Positions 40,438 to 51,977 of a stretch of DNA of 64,000 nucleotides are shown here, piece after piece. Position 1 is the stretch's first letter, and the number at the start of each line of letters is the position of its first letter. The notes beneath the pieces are model-generated. The model was not told the origin of the DNA and did no database searches. It worked only from the letters and a program-made list of their open reading frames with translations. This DNA comes from Elephas maximus indicus. Lineage: Eukaryota > Chordata > Mammalia > Proboscidea > Elephantidae. The DNA is taken from assembly GCF_024166365.1 (NCBI RefSeq), contig NC_064825.1:104484480-104548479 (forward strand), in the 5' to 3' direction. The position numbers and the translations under genes are program-made.

Positions 40438-43400
40438 GTTAAAAAGACTGTCTTTTTCCCATTTAACAGTTTTGTGGCCTTTGTCAAATATCAACTGCTC
40501 ATATGTAGATGGGTTTATGTCTGGATTATCAATTCTGTTCCACTGGTCCATGTATCTGTTACTGTACCAGTTCCAGGCTGTTTTGACTACTGTGGCAGTA
40601 TAATAGGTTCTAAAATCAGGTAAAGTAAGGCCTCCCACTTTGTTCTTGTTTTTCAGCAATGCTTTTTTTATCCAGGGCCTCTTTTGCTTCCACATGAAGT
40701 TGGTGATTTTTTTCTCCATGTCCTTAAAGAATGTCATTGGGATTTGGATCGGAATTGCATTAAATGTATAGTTCGCTTTTGGTAGAATAGACATTTTTAT
40801 AACGTTAAGTCTTCCTATCCACGAGCAAGGTATATTCTTCCACTTTTGTAAGTCTTTTTTGGTTTCTTGCAGAAGTGTACTGTAGTTTTCTTTGTATGAG
40901 TATTTTACATCTCTGGTAAAATTTATTCCTAAGTGTATTATCTTCTTGGGGGTTGGTGATTTCCTCTTCGATGTTCTTTTTGTTGGTATAGAGGAATCCA
41001 ACTGATTTTTGTATGTTGTATCCCTAAACTCTGCTGAACTATTAATTTCAGTAATTTTCTGGAGGATTCCTTAGGGTTTTCTGTGTATAAGATCATGTCA
41101 TCTGCAAACAGAGATACTTTTACTTCTTCCTTGCCAATCTGGATGCCCTTTATTTCTTTATCTAGCCTAATTGCTCTTTTAATTGCTCTGGCTAGGACTT
41201 CCAGCACAATGTTGAATTAAGAGTGGTGATAAAGGGCATCCTTGTCAGGTTCCCGATCTCAATGGGAGTGCTTTCAGGCTCTCTCCATTTAGGGTGATGT
41301 TGGATGTTGGCTTTGTATAAATGCCCTTTATTATGTTGAGGAATTTTCCTTCTATTCCTATTTTGCTGAGAGTTTTTATCATGAATGAGTGTTGAGCTTT
41401 GTCAAATGCCTTTTCTGCATCAATTGATAAAATCATGTGATTCTTGTCTTTTGTTTTATTTATGTGGTAGATTACATTAATTGTTTTTCTAATGTTGAAC
41501 CATTCCTGCATACCTGGTATGAATCCCACTTTCATGGTGAATTATTTTTTGATATGTTGTTGAATTCTATTGGCTAGAATTTTGTTGAGGATTTTTGCAT
41601 CTATGTTCATGAGGGATATATAGGTCTATAATTTTCTTTTCTTGTGGTATCTTTACCTGGTTTTGGTATCAGGGATACGGTGGCTTCATAGAATGAATTT
41701 GGTAGTATTCCATCCTTTTCTATGCTCTGAAATACCTTTAGTAGTAGTGGTGTTAACTCGTCTCGGAAAGTTTGGTAGAACTCTGCAGTGAAGCCGTCTG
41801 GACCAGGGCTTTTTTTTGTTAGAGTTTTTTGATTACCTTTTCAAGCTCTTCTTTTGTTATGGGTCTATTTAGTTGTTCTAACTCTGTTTGTGTTAGTTTA
41901 GATAGGTAGTGTGTTTCTAGGAAATCATCCATTTCTTCTAGGTTTTCAAATTTGTTATAGTTTTTCATAGTAATCTGATAAGAGTCTTTTAATTTCAATT
42001 TGGCCTGTTGTAATATTGCCCATCTCATTTCTTATTCAGGTTATTTGCTTCCTCTCCTGTTTTTCTATTGTTAGTTTGGCCAGTGGTTTATCAATTTTGT
42101 TGATTTTTTCAAAAAACCAGCTTTTGGTCTTGTTAATTCTTTCAATTGTTTTTTTTTTTTTTTTTTCCACTTCATTTAGTTCAGCTCTAATTTTTATTAT
42201 TTGTTTTCTTCTGGTGTCTGGGGGTTTCTTTTGTTGCTCTCTTTCTATTTGTTCAAGTTGTAGGGATAATTCTCTGATTTGGGCCATTTCTTCTTTTTGG
42301 ATATGTGCATTTATTGATATAAATTGGCCTCTGAGCACCGCTTTTGCTGTATCCCAAAGGTTCTGATAGGAAGTGTTTTAATTCTCATTGCATTCTATGA
42401 ATTTCTTTATTCCATCCTTAATGTCTTCTATAATACAGTCTTTTTTGAGCAGGGTATCGTTCAGTTTCCAAGTGTTTGATTTCTTTTTCCTGCCTTTCCT
42501 GTTAGTGATTTCCACTTTGATGGCCTTATGGTCAGAGAAGATGCTTTGTAATATTTCAGTGTTTTGGATTCTGCTAAGGCTCGCTTTATGACCTAATATG
42601 TGATCTATTCTAGAGAATATTCCATGTGCACTAGGAAAGAAAGTATAGTTGGTTGCTGTTGGGTGGAGTGTTCTGCTTATGTCTGCAAGGTCAAGTTGGT
42701 TGATTGTGCCATTTAGATCTTCCGTGTTTTTATTGAGCTTCTTTCTGGATGTCCTGTCCTTCACCGAAAGTGGTGTGTTGAAGTCTCCTATTATTGTGGA
42801 GCTGTTTATCTCATTTTCCAATGCCGATGGAGTTTGTTTTATGTATCTTGCAGCCCTGTCATTGGGTGCATAAATATTTAGTATGGTTATATCACCTTGG
42901 TGCGTTGTCCCTTTAATCATTATATAGTGTCCTTCCTTATCCTTTCTGATGGATTTAACTTTAAAGTCTATTTTGTCAGAAATCAATATTGCCACTCCTG
43001 CTCTTTTTTGATTGTTGTTTGCTTGATATGTTTTTTTCCATCCTCTGAGTTAATTTGTTTGTGTCTCTAAGTCTTAAGGTGTGTCTCTTGTAGGCAGCAT
43101 ATAAATGGATCTTGTTTTTTAATCCATTCTGCCACTCTATGTCTCTTTATTGGTGCATTTAGTCCATTTACTTTCAGGGTAATTATGGATAGGTATGAAT
43201 TTAGTGCTATCATTTTGATGTCTTTTTTGTGTGTTGTTGACAGTTTTTTTTTCCACTTGATTTTATGTGCTGAGTAGATTTTCTTTATATATTGTCCTTT
43301 CCTCATATTTGTTGTTGTTGATTTTGTTTCTGCTGAGTCTCTATTTTTCCCTTGCATTTTGTTTTGATAGGTAGGATAGATTGTCTTCTTTGTGGTCACC

Positions 43401-43668
43401 TTATTATTTACCCCTATTTTTCTAAATTTAAAACTAACTTTTTTCTCTTTGTATCACTGTATATTCCTCTACATATGGAATGTGTATGGTTACATTTCTT
43501 AGTCCGTCTTTATTATTTTAATGTTGTCTTCTTTTATATAATAACATCGGTTTTACCCTGTTTTAGGATTTTTTTTTTTTTATAATCTTGCTTTTTTTTT
43601 TTGGATTCCCTGTCTGGGTTGACTTCTGGTTGCTCTGCCCAGTGTTCTAGTCTTGGGTTGATATCTGA

Positions 43669-44844
43669 TATTATTGATTTTCTAACCAAAGAACTCCCTT
43701 TAGTATTTCTTGTAGTTTTGGTTTGGTTTTTATGAATTTCCTCAACTTGTATTTATCTGGAAATGTGTTAATTTCACCTTCATATTTAAGAGACAGTTTT
43801 GACTGATATATGATTCTTGACAAGGTATTTTTTTTCCTTCAATTTTTTAAATATGTCATCCCATTGCCTTCTTGCCTGCATGGTTTCTGCCAAGTAGTCT
43901 GAGCTTATTCTTGTTGGCTCTCCTTTGTAAGTGACTTTTGTTTATCCCTCACTGCTCTTACAATTGGAAACCCTGGTGGCATAGTGGTTAAGTGCTATGG
44001 CTGCTAACCTTAGGGCCAGCAGTTCGAATCTGCCAGGCGCTCCTTGGAAACTCTATGGGGCCATTCTACTCTGTCCTGTAGGGTTGCTATGAGTCGGAAC
44101 CGACTTGACGGCACTGGGTTTTTCTGGGTTGGGCTTTTATAATTCTCTCTTTATCTTTGGTTTTGGCAAGTTTGATTATAATATGTCTTGGTGACTTTCT
44201 TTATGTGGAGTTCGATGAGCATCTTGGATAGATATCTTCTCGTCTTTCACAAATCAGGGAAGTTTTCTGCCAACAAATCTTCAACAATTTTCTCTGTATT
44301 TTCTGTTATCCCTCCCTGCTCTGGTACTCCAATCACTAGTAGGTTATTTCTCTTGACAGAGTCCCACATGATTCTAAAGTTTTCTTCATTTTTTTTTAAT
44401 TCTTTTATCTGATTTTTCTTGAAATATATCAGTGCCAAGTGTTTTATCTTCGAGTTCAGAAATTCTAGGTTCTACTTGCTCAATTCTGCTCCTCTGACTT
44501 TCTATCGAGTTATCTAATTCTGTAATTTTATTGTTAATTTCTGATCGCTGTTTGTCTATGGATTTTTCCAGCTTATTAAACTTTTCATTATGTTCCTGAA
44601 TAATCTTTCTAATTTCTTCAGTTGCTTTATCTGTGTGTTCCTTGGCTTGTTCTGCATATTGCCTCATTTCCTTCCTGATGTCTTGAAGGGTTCTGTATAT
44701 TAAACTTTTGTATTCTGCATCTGGTAATTCCAGGAATGCACTTTCATCTAGAAGATACCTGGATTCTTTGTTTTGAGAGCCTGTTGAGGTGATCGTGGTC
44801 TGTTTCTTTATATGACTTGATATTGACTGTTTTCTCTGAGCCAT
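43669..44844 (-). pseudogene. L1 ORF1 (RNA-binding protein), broken
   Basis: Starts MAQRKQSISSHIKKQ at 44844. The N-terminal half is a coiled-coil-like stretch (EKSIDKQRSEINNKITELDNS and related heptads), then ENFRIMWDSVKRNN and VPEQGGITENTEKIVEDLL, typical of the L1 ORF1 middle domain. The C-terminal part (QARRQWDDIFKKLKEK, KLQEILKGVLW) lies at about 43870-43670. It is split by the AfroSINE at 43969-44140 and by frameshifts. Confidence 0.8.
43969..44140 (+). mobile_element. AfroSINE inserted in the L1 ORF1
   Basis: GGAAACCCTGGTGGCATAGT, GCCAGCAGTTCGAATCTGCC and CTATGAGTCGGAACCGACTT. The second L1 at 46170 has the empty site (CTGCTCTTATAGTTCTCTC). The flanks TTACAATT and TTATAATT look like a target-site duplication of 8 bases with one mismatch. 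Confidence 0.95.
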
Positions 44845-46121
44845 CTATAAGTTATTGTATTAGTTTGTGCTTGCTGACTGTGTCATAGCTGCTTGCTTTG
44901 TTTTCTTTTGGCATACCCCTATGGGTTGCTTGAGTGAGCTAGCCTGATTATTTTCACCTTTGGAGCTCTGGTGTCCTGTCCCCAGCTGGCTAAATCTCTT
45001 ATGAGGTATGTCAGTCTAGGAGTCCATTCAGTTTTCTCATATGAATTCAGCTCAGGTGTCCAGGTACCTGATCATCAAGTGTGTGGTACAGACTCTGTCC
45101 TACAGTCTTAGAGGGGCAGCGGTAATAGGCGTACATACTGGTATCTGATTGCAGCAGGGGGTCATGCTTTGAACAAAGCAGGGGGCTGAGAACCAACCCC
45201 CAAGTGTCTCTAGGAAAACACGTCTCTGTTCCCTAAAGGGTGCTGCTGGGTGAGTTCTGCAGAGGGACCATGGTCACCCAAAGTTTTTGGTTGTAAGGAC
45301 TGGGAGGTACCAGTTATCTTTGGACCCCTGTCACAGGTGGCTAGGTGACTTGAGGGGAGCTACCAGTCCTTAGGTCTCTGATGTGGTTAGATGAGGGCCT
45401 TGTTTAATAGGCAAAGCAATGTCAAACATCAAACACCTACCTCTCCACCGCACACCTGAAATGGTTGGAGTTTGCCAACAAGGGTCTATTCTCCTGAAGT
45501 AGGCCCACACAGGTCCATGCAGAAGGGAAAGGTGCTCAAGGTTGTTGGACGGTTTATGCCTGGACAGGAGCCGCTTCTGTCCTGAGCTCCCCCGGTTAAT
45601 AGAGCTAGCAAATTATCTTTTCTCCCCCAGTTGCAAATTTTTTCCTTCCACAAGGCCAGAAGGATGGCTCTAGGTGCTCAACAGGGTCTATCTTAGGCCA
45701 AGGGATTCAGCTGATGAAGCCAGCATGGGGGTGGGGGGACATGCAAAATATACGCAAGTACTTAGCTTTTGCCGAGAGCCCCGTTCTCCTCAGGTTCCAG
45801 AGCCGTGAGTGGGCTGTGTGGCTGGCTGCTTCTCCCTGAGGAAACTGAGGCCAAATGCTAGGAGGAGCCTACTGCCACCACCGCAGCAGCTCCGGGAATG
45901 GTGCCTGAGGGCTCACCATGATTCAGTTCTGGTAACTCCTCTCCACTTCTGAACGGTCTCTTCCTTCCCCGACCCCTCAGTTTGTTGTCTAAGCTTGCCT
46001 TTGATCCTCAGGACTCCCAGCTTGTCACAAATATACTCGTTTCACTTGTTTTTTCAGGTCTTTGTTGTAAAGAGAGCTCGCTGGAAGCATCTGTCTATTC
46101 TGCCATCTTGGCACCTCCTCC
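44845..46121 (-). promoter_or_regulatory. L1 5' UTR / internal promoter region
   Basis: A 1.28-kb GC-richer region between the L1 5' terminus and the ORF1 start. It contains a YY1-type site (GCCATCTTG on the plus strand, 46102-46110) a dozen bases from the element start, the position where L1 promoters bind YY1. Activity is inferred from the family and is not shown by the sequence. Confidence 0.7.
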
Positions 46122-47303
46122 GAGCTTATTCTTACTGATTCTTCTTTGAAAGGTGACTTTTTGTCTATCCCTAGCTGCTCTTATAGTTCTCTCTTTATCT
46201 TTGGTTTTGGCAAGTTTGATTATAATATGTCTTGGTGACTTTCTCTTAAGATCTACCTTATGTGGAGTTCGATGAGCATCTTGGATAGATATCTTCTCAT
46301 CCTTCATGTTATAAGGGAGGTTGTCTGCCAACAAATCTTCAACAATTCTCTCTATATTTTCTGTTAAGCCTCCCTGTTCTGGTACTGCAATCACTCTTAG
46401 GTTATTTCTCTTGATAGAGTCCCACATGATTCTTACGATTCCTTCATTTTTTTAGTTCTTTTATCTAATTTTTCTTCAAATGTATTAACGCCAATTTATT
46501 ATCTTCAAGTTCAGAAATTCTGGCTTCTACTTGCTCAATTCTGCTCCTCTGACTTTCTATTGAGTTGTCTAATTCTGTAATTTTATTGCTAATCTTCCTG
46601 AATTTCTGATTGGTGTCTGTCCGTGGATTTTTCCAGTTTATTAAATTTTTCGTTATGTTCCTGAATAATCTCATTTCTTCAATTGCTTTATCTGTGTGTC
46701 CTTGGCTTGCTCTGCATATTGCCTCAATTCCTTACTGATGTCTTGAAGGGTTCTGTATATTAATGTTTTGTTTTCTGTATCTGGTAATTCCAGGAATACT
46801 TTTTCACCTAGAAGATCCCTGGATTCTTTGCTTTGAGAGCTTGTTGAGGTGATCATAGTCTGTTTCTTTATGTGACTTGATATTGACTGCTGTCTCCGAG
46901 CCATCTATAAGTTATTGTATTAGTTTATGCTTGCTTACTGTGTCATAGGTTCTTGCTTTGTTTTGTTTTGATATACCCAAATGGGTTACTTGAGTGAGCT
47001 AGCTTGATTATTTTTGCCTTTGGAGTTCGGATGTCCTGTCCCCAGATGGTTAGAGGTGTTATCCGGTGTATCAGACTAGGAATGCATTCACTTTTCTTGT
47101 ATGAATTCAGCTCAGGCTTCCAGGTTGCTGATCATCAAGTGTGTGGTACAGGCTCTGTCCTACAGCCTTAGAAGGGCAGGGTGATTAGTGTATGTACCAG
47201 AATCTGATTGCAGGAGGGGTCACAGTCTGAACAAGGTAGGGGATGAGAACCAACCCACGAGTGTCACTGAGGAAAGCACGTCCCTGTTCCCTAGAGCATG
47301 GCT
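46122..47303 (-). mobile_element. Second L1: partial 5' UTR and ORF1, head to tail with the first
   Basis: Same orientation and same family as the L1 to its left. ORF1 begins at 46904 (MARRQQSISSHIKKQ) and continues through 46674-46465 (SIESQRSRIEQVEARISEL) and 46427-46095 (MWDSIKRNNLRVIAVPEQGG, VTFQRRISKN). Its 5' UTR is cut at about 47303, short of the L1 5' terminus. It ends at 46122, exactly where the first L1 begins. The rest of ORF1 and all of ORF2 of this copy are not found in the window. Confidence 0.85.
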
Positions 47304-47314
47304 AACTGAAATCA

Positions 47315-47545
47315 TAATAAAAACAACAAACCAACAACAACAACAAAGTCCATAATCACGAAGTTGATACTACTCATGTCAACCAAATGTGTTACTGAGG
47401 AGAATTTTTCTATAGGGTTTTTTGGCTGTACTGTTTATGAAAGTGATTACCAGGCCTTTCTTCTGTAGTGCTATTGAGTGTATTTGAAGGTAAACCTTTA
47501 AATTAATGGTGGAGTGACACCAGAAATCAACATGAAGAAGAACAG
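47315..47545 (-). mobile_element. Old AfroSINE-type relic
   Basis: Minus orientation, diverged: AAGTTGATACTACTCATG, TTCTATAGGGTTTTTTGGC and GAAAGTGATTACCAGGCC. Shared with copy B (59938-60110), so it predates that duplication. Confidence 0.6.
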
Positions 47546-47819
47546 AAAAACACCAGATCAAAACTGCAAGTGGTTCTAGTTATCCAAGAGAGGTAGAGAG
47601 ACAAAGGTAAAAAATAAAAAGAAATTGGCCTGACATACCTGTTTGTACCTGCTTTTGTCTCTTCCTCTACATAAATTGACTCAACACTAACCAGTGTGTG
47701 TGTTTATACTACCCATTTTCCTGAAGGAAGTAGCACTTTTTCCACAATAAGAAGATAATATGCTTCGTTGAATTATGGTAGGTCAATGCAAACTATGAAG
47801 AAGTATTTGAAATTTCCAT

Positions 47820-48821
47820 TTATCTTTGGTCTTCTGAAATCTGTTTCTTGCTCCATAGCTTCCTCATGGCATTTTTCACCTCAGCATTTCTCAGTGTATA
47901 AATCAGAGGGGTAAGCAAAGGTGTTCCAAATGTATAAAACACAGTTATCATTTTATCCATGGGGAAGGTGGTTGTGGGGCGTGTGTATATAAATATACAA
48001 GGACCAAAGAACAAAATGACTACAATGATATGGGAGATGCAGGTGGAAAGAGCCTTTTTCCTTCCTTCAGCACTGTGGTTTCTCAGAGAATACAAAATGA
48101 TAACATAGGAGAACATCAGCATTACAAAACTCACTATACAAATGGCCCCACTATTGGACACCAGTAGCAGGTTGGTCATATAGGTGTCTGTACAGGCAAG
48201 TTTCAACAAAACTCACTATACAAATGGCCCCACTATTGGACACCAGTAGCAGGTTGGTCATATAGGTGTCTGTACAGGCAAGTTTCAACAAGGGTTGCAA
48301 GTCACAGAAATAGTGATCAATCACATTGGGACCACAGAAAGGCAAACTCAAAGTCAGAAAAATCTGAACTGAAGAATGCACACAGGCCTCTACCCAGGCT
48401 ATAGCTACCAACACACTGCAGACCCGCTGGTTCATGATGCTCATGTAGTGCAGGTGCTTACAGTTGGTCACATAGCGGTCAATGGACATGAGGATAAGGA
48501 TCTAGATTGCCATGCAGCCAAAGAAATGAAATGAAAAGACTTGGATAATGCACTCACTGAAAGAGATGTTGTTATTCTTCAGAAAGGCATCCACAATCAT
48601 TTTAGGGGCTATGGAAGTAGAGAAGCAGGTGTCAGATCAAGATAAGTAGAAAAGGAAGAAGTACACTGGACTCTCAAGTGCCTGGCTGGTCTTGATGGTA
48701 ACAATAATCAGTGAGTTACCCAAAATGTCCCTAAGTAGAAAAGCAAGAAAAAGATAAACACTATTTTCCTTTTAACAGGATCTTGTGTCAGCCCAAGCAG
48801 AATGAACTCAGTCAGCAGCAT
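47820..48821 (-). pseudogene. OR4C16-type odorant receptor pseudogene
   Basis: Sister of the intact gene at 60410-61342. Intact-looking pieces: ACTGAGTTC start region at 48821, [77 protein letters not shown]. Lesions seen: a 12-base in-frame loss just after the start codon; a frameshift near 48720-48735 (TM1); a stop in place of the Phe of LEIF at about 48503; an exact 82-base tandem duplication at 48125-48288 that shifts the frame; and YVTNCKHLH in place of YVAICKPLH. The upstream acceptor-like site (AG at 48866-48865) is retained. Confidence 0.93.
48125..48288 (+). repeat. Exact 82-base tandem duplication
   Basis: 48125-48206 and 48207-48288 are identical as read base by base. The unit starts CAAAACTCACTATACAAATG and ends GGCAAGTTTCAA. 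Copy B (60717 onward) has one unit. 82 is not a multiple of three, so the insertion shifts the OR frame. Confidence 0.95.
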
Positions 48822-49454
48822 GATTTTGTGAATGAGGAGAAGGTACAAGTATGAAATGGTTTATCTGAAAAAAAAAACAAAAAATACAGGAATTAATGTA
48901 TGGTGTTATGCAACAGTGTGAAATATTTTAAGCAAAATAATTTCTGGTACTATGGGATGTTATGTGATATTTTGAGCAAAAATAAATATTCCTCATCAGG
49001 GACATTCTAGCTGTTGTTTCTTAAAGAGTCACTTCACCTCTTTGTCCCTCAATTTTTAATGACCTCTTCATAGGGTCATTTTAAATCTCAAATCAGCTTA
49101 TGAAGGATACTTTCCTAAATCACTCTTAAAATGCAACTCCTTGTTAACTTTGACATGTTCCTGCTCTTATTAATTTGATTTATTTGATAAGTAAAAATTA
49201 GGGATATATGAATCCAATGTATTATTTATGTAATTTTTTTTTCACATTCAATACACCTTGGGACCCATGTTTTGCACGGCCATTTTTTCAGCCTACATTT
49301 GGGATATATTTGTCATTCTTCTTGATTTTAATGTTATAAAGTCACACACTAATGCTGTCCACATAAATAATGTCTTATTTCTACATATATTTATGTATTA
49401 CATATTAGTGATGCATACTTATATAAATGTATATTACTTATAAATATACAATAA

Positions 49455-49665
49455 ACAAACAAAATCATTGCTGACAAGTCGATTCTACTCATGGAGGCCA
49501 CATGTGTTACAGAGCAGGGCTGCTCCATAGGGCTTTTTTGGATGTAATTTTTTACAGAAACAGATTACTAGGATTTTCTCCTGAGGTGGTGGTGAGTGGG
49601 TTTCAATCGTGAATCTTTAGGTGACTAGTTGAGTGCAAACCATTTACACCACCGGGGGACCAAAA
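49455..49665 (-). mobile_element. AfroSINE-type element, minus orientation
   Basis: GACAAGTCGATTCTACTCATGG, CTGCTCCATAGGGCTTTTT and GTGAGTGGGTTTCAATCG in reverse AfroSINE order. Also in copy B at 61953-62160, so it predates the duplication. Confidence 0.8.
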
Positions 49666-49914
49666 AAATATATGACCCCCAAATTACTGAACACTCATTT
49701 CCAGATATTCCACCTTGAAAAAGGGAGAAAGAAAAACTTATTTAACCCATTGCTGTGGAGCCAGTTCTGAACATATAGCAACCCTATAAACACTTAAAAA
49801 AATTACTACCTTCTAAATAGTCTACTTTTACCTCAAACACCTAAATGATGTTTAGTACTTGACATATTGTAATAAACATAAATGAATAATCTTTGATAAT
49901 TTGTAATAAGATAT

Positions 49915-50120
49915 CTAGATGCCTTGGTGGTACATGGTTAAAGGACTCCTCTGCTAACCGAAAGTTTGGTGTTTCAAACCCACCAACCACTGCATAGGGG
50001 AAAGCTGAGGCAGTCTACTTCCATAAAGACTTAAAGCCTTGGATACCCTATGGGCCAGTTCTCTTCTATCCTATAAGGTCACTATGAGTTGGAATTGATT
50101 CAATGGCAGTGGTTTTGGAA
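49915..50120 (+). mobile_element. AfroSINE, long variant, only in copy A
   Basis: GCCTTGGTGGTACATGGTT, GTTTCAAACCCACCAACC, a middle insert TCTACTTCCATAAAGACTT, then ACTATGAGTTGGAATTGATT. Copy B has an empty site near 62565. Confidence 0.88.
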
Positions 50121-50344
50121 TACAGCACCTCAAATACCTCCATTTCTATTTTTTTCTTCCACTGTCTGAAAAGCTGAAAAGCACCTCTTACAGCACTCAA
50201 AGTCCCTGAGTTTATATTTCCAAACTACAAGGGGAACACGATTGCTTGATAGTTCATGCTTCACAATAGAGGTTTTTTGCTTAAACATTTTAGATCCGGG
50301 GCAGTAGGAGTCGGGGTATCACCAGGCACACCAGGCAGCTGGTG

Positions 50345-50730
50345 TAGAATCCGATGGTCAATAAACACAAGTATAAATACAGGAAAAATTTTCTATGTTT
50401 AAGTTGACATTTCATATTAACTTGAAATAATGGACCTTTCACTAACTGATGTTAGGAATTTGAATCTCCATCTAAAAAAAAAAAAAACTACTTCATTATT
50501 CAAAAAACTGTATATTCCAGACAGGTGGAAGATACAAATGTGTCAGATGAAACTAGAAAATAATATTAGAAGAATAGCTATATTTTAGGGTAGTAAATTC
50601 ATAAAGAAAAATTATAATAAACTGCCATATAACAAAACTCACTATGAACAATTTTAAAAAGTGGTAGAATAGGATTAAATATTTATAACGCCTACAAATC
50701 AAAAACATAAAGATTAGTAACCCAGTTTTA
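50345..50730. other. Intergenic DNA, nothing identified
   Basis: AT-rich, with an A13 run near 50473. No gene seen. Confidence 0.5.
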
Positions 50731-50935
50731 AGGAGCCCTGTAGGTGCATTGGTTAAGTCCTCGGCTGCTAACCTAGTGGTTCGTGTTTCAAACCCACTCG
50801 ACGGCTCTACAGAGAAAAGACTTTAAGGCCTGCTCCCATAAAGATTTCGTCTAAGAAACCCAATGGAGCAGTTCTACTCAGGCACAAAGGGCCACTATGA
50901 GTCAGAATTGACTCAAGAACATACAAAAACCATCA
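50731..50935 (+). mobile_element. AfroSINE, long variant
   Basis: AAGGAGCCCTGTAGGTGCA, CTGCTAACCTAGTGGTTCG, TGTTTCAAACCCACTCGAC, CCATAAAGATTTCGTC and ACTATGAGTCAGAATTGACT in AfroSINE order. Confidence 0.9.
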
Positions 50936-51892
50936 CCACATAATTTTACAAAAGAGCAAAGTGTTTGAATAAGCAATACACACACAAACATTATAACTGG
51001 CCAACGAGCATATATAAAAATACTCAATCTCATTAAAATCAGGGAAATACCAATTAAAAATGAAATACTCCTAAGTTTTGTAAAAAGCAGACCACATCAT
51101 ATTTTGCTGATGATTTAGGAAATCGGCATGAAATCTAGTGAATTATTCTAAAAAAAATTCAAAAGGCTGTACTTTGCAGCCTTGCTAAGAATTGGGTTAA
51201 CTGGAAATGATTTAAATACCTAACACTAATAGTGTGCAGATAACGTGAAATATGTCCTTCCTACTGAAAATTAGGCAGAAGTTTAAATATTGCATCTATA
51301 CGAGCAACTAACATGGATAAGTCACTGAAATGTATTGATGACTTTAAAAATTAATAAATTGCACAAAAATAATCGTTGTATGTTGTACGTTGAAACAAAA
51401 AAATATAGAATGCTAGATAGTTTCTATGTGTACCTGTGTGCTTATAAATCCATTGAAAAAGATGTAGAAGGAAATCTTTACCTCTGGGGAATAAAAGACG
51501 TAATGGCCACAGGGAATTTTAGTGTTATAAACATTGTGATTCCTCTATTGGGAGACTATATTATAACTTCTGTAACTAAAGTTATTAAAAAATTTATTAA
51601 TTTTAATACGGTTTAAGGACAATGCATTATATGATGAAAGAAAGTACACAAAATAAAACAAAACCACAATCCAACAGTGAAATTTTACGTAACTTTTTCT
51701 TTCTTAGTTATTGTATTGTTTCCTCTATTTCTTTAGTAAATGTATATACAGATGCTATTCTCTGCCCATTACATTCCATGAACTTTCACTATTTGAATTT
51801 AATATAAAATGTAAATTTCATATAAAATGTACATATAACTAGCCAGGTACATTTCTGGCCCCTATTACACTACAGGGAGATATTTGAGATAA
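50936..51892. other. Intergenic DNA, nothing identified
   Basis: AT-rich. A 93-codon open stretch at 51335-51616 has no recognisable domain and AT-driven composition, so I do not call it. Confidence 0.45.
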
Positions 51893-51977
51893 AGAAACCA
51901 GTGTATCCTTCTGTTGTACATAGGGTGGTTATGAGTAGGAACAGGCTTCATGGACCCTAACAGCAACAACAACCACA
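51893..51977 (+). mobile_element. SINE/RTE 3' tail fragment
   Basis: GGGTGGTTATGAGTAGGAAC, then TTCATGGACCCTAACAGCAACAACAACC: the shared AfroSINE/RTE tail. It runs directly into the TAGG microsatellite. Confidence 0.7.

Larger units (their letters stand above)
37117..43213 (-). pseudogene. L1 ORF2 (endonuclease-reverse transcriptase), broken
   Basis: ORF2 starts near 43213 (MIALNSYLSIITLKVNGLN). Endonuclease: LQETHLKT near 43070; then at 42995-42378 IGDFNTPLS, FSRIDHILGHKAS and FSDHKAIKVEI, covering the catalytic residues. [10 protein letters not shown]-like text near 41800, [13 protein letters not shown] (motif A) in 41535-41245 and [10 protein letters not shown] (motif C) in 41207-40938. 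The segment after RT ([29 protein letters not shown]) lies at 41001-40432. The C-terminus (GETVERL..., [22 protein letters not shown]) lies at 37712-37117. Several frameshifts separate these blocks, and the RTE mosaic at 37970-40437 splits the C-terminal part, so no complete enzyme is encoded. Confidence 0.85.
36109..46121 (-). mobile_element. L1 with both ends present, interrupted by RTE and AfroSINE sequences
   Basis: Read on the minus strand it starts at 46121 with GGAGGAGGTGCCAAGATGGC, the classic L1 5' terminus, and runs through 5' UTR (to 44845), ORF1 (44844-43669), inter-ORF, ORF2 (about 43213-37117) and 3' UTR to a T-rich (tail) end near 36109. After removing the nested RTE pieces, the AfroSINE and a repeated ORF2 segment, about 7.4 kb of L1 remains, slightly more than a standard L1. 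Both ORFs are broken. GAGCTTA occurs at both edges (36095-36101 and 46122-46128) and could be a 7-base target-site duplication, but the right-hand copy also fits the adjacent second L1. Confidence 0.85.
47304..50344. repeat. Duplicated OR4C16 unit, copy A (partner at 59924-62778)
   Basis: Homology begins at CTAACTG(A/T)AATCA(T/C)AATAAAAAC next to the L1 border, includes the OR4C16-type gene, and ends near CACACCAGGCAG at about 50337. Copy A carries an AfroSINE at 49915-50120 that copy B lacks. Copy B carries one at 62294-62460 that copy A lacks. Confidence 0.88.

Noticed and set aside
42016-42995. Plus-strand open frames opposite the L1 ORF2 endonuclease region
   Set aside because: They are antisense shadows of a coding strand with clear L1 motifs (IGDFN, SRIDHILGHK).
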